A stretch of DNA of 30,113 nucleotides, from the NCBI GenBank assembly GCA_033557675.1, contig JAWQRM010000119.1, positions 1 to 30,113 of the forward strand. The letters are read 5' to 3'. The notes under the pieces are model-generated. The model was given only the letters and a program-made list of their open reading frames with translations. It was not told the DNA's origin and made no database searches. Source of the stretch: Coptodactyla brooksi (taxonomy: Eukaryota > Arthropoda > Insecta > Coleoptera > Scarabaeidae). A program made the position numbers and the translations under genes. Positions 29,915 through 30,113 of this stretch are shown piece by piece. How positions within the stretch are numbered: position 1 is the first letter of the stretch; every line of letters starts with the position of its first letter.

Positions 29915-29918
29915 CCTC

Positions 29919-30113
29919 CTTGACCGCCAGAATGCGCTGCTACTGCAAAAAAGGTTATGGTGCCTTTATAGTCAGACATGCCAAATTAAGTAAGAACGTA
30001 AGTCCGTTCATATTTAGGCAGACATGCCAAATTTCAGTGCGATACTGTATTTAGTTTTGTTTTGACAGCTGATTGTTGTTGACGTGTTTGGCATCATGTT
30101 GAGTATGGACAAA
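29919..30113. other. unassigned end of window
   Basis: CAGACATGCCAAATT occurs twice, at 29973-29987 and 30019-30033. No feature can be assigned; the window stops inside this sequence. Confidence 0.5.

Larger units (their letters stand above)
29763..29918. repeat. 78-bp direct tandem duplication carrying a small open frame
   Basis: Units start at 29763 and 29841 and are nearly identical (a G/A difference and changes at the ends). Each contains one ATG-started 20-codon frame: 29774-29836 and 29852-29914, both including stop, encoding SSDESERDDLL in the middle. The frame is kept open in both copies. Confidence 0.92.

Noticed and set aside
29623..29979. 118-codon minus-strand open frame with an internal repeat
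   Set aside because: Its repeat is simply the 78-bp duplication read on the wrong strand; the plus-strand small frames explain it better.

Overview
The window looks like intergenic DNA from an arthropod, most likely an insect. It is strongly A+T-rich, has no bacterial-style operons, and no host gene could be recognised. What can be identified is almost entirely decayed transposable elements of kinds common in insect genomes: Penelope-like elements (PLEs), mariner/IS630-type DNA transposons, a piggyBac, one LINE, and several MITEs. The group is inferred from this mix; the species cannot be told from the sequence.

Layout. 1-940: a TA microsatellite, a 24-bp tandem repeat and a PLE remnant (family A) whose short coding piece sits between long inverted arms and ends in a hammerhead-ribozyme-like hairpin. 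3014-4213: a mariner fossil with both terminal inverted repeats (TIRs). 5595-6087: a MITE with a TA target duplication; a diverged second copy lies at 14413-14896. 6320-7700: a minus-strand PLE with RT, GIY-YIG and ribozyme-like parts. 8796-8935: a 140-bp MITE. 9766-10176: a 208-bp tandem duplication directly before a piggyBac pseudogene (10196-10700) and a perfect hairpin. 11925-11990: a solo PLE ribozyme end. 15303-16227: a rearranged family A PLE. 16375-16566: an A+T-rich foldback. 17710-18354: an internally deleted mariner, with a related copy at about 27854-28628. 19922-22118: the best preserved PLE (family B), minus strand, with inverted long terminal repeats. 22144-22374: a possible helix-turn-helix remnant. 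22780-23560: a second transposase family fossil. 23930-24915: a third PLE (family C). 26031-26984: a mariner with clean TIRs and TA duplication but no catalytic centre. 27040-27850: a LINE reverse transcriptase fossil. 29763-29918: a 78-bp duplication that carries the same 20-codon small open frame twice.

The genes do not form a pathway. The unifying theme is PLE biology: at least three PLE families each carry a conserved hairpin of the form CTGANGAT-stem-GAAA beside their GIY-YIG end. In family A this folds convincingly as a type I hammerhead core with a 3-bp stem III, apart from one extra U before stem II. The remaining stretches are long, A+T-rich and without recognisable content; short open frames in them are noted but not called as genes.
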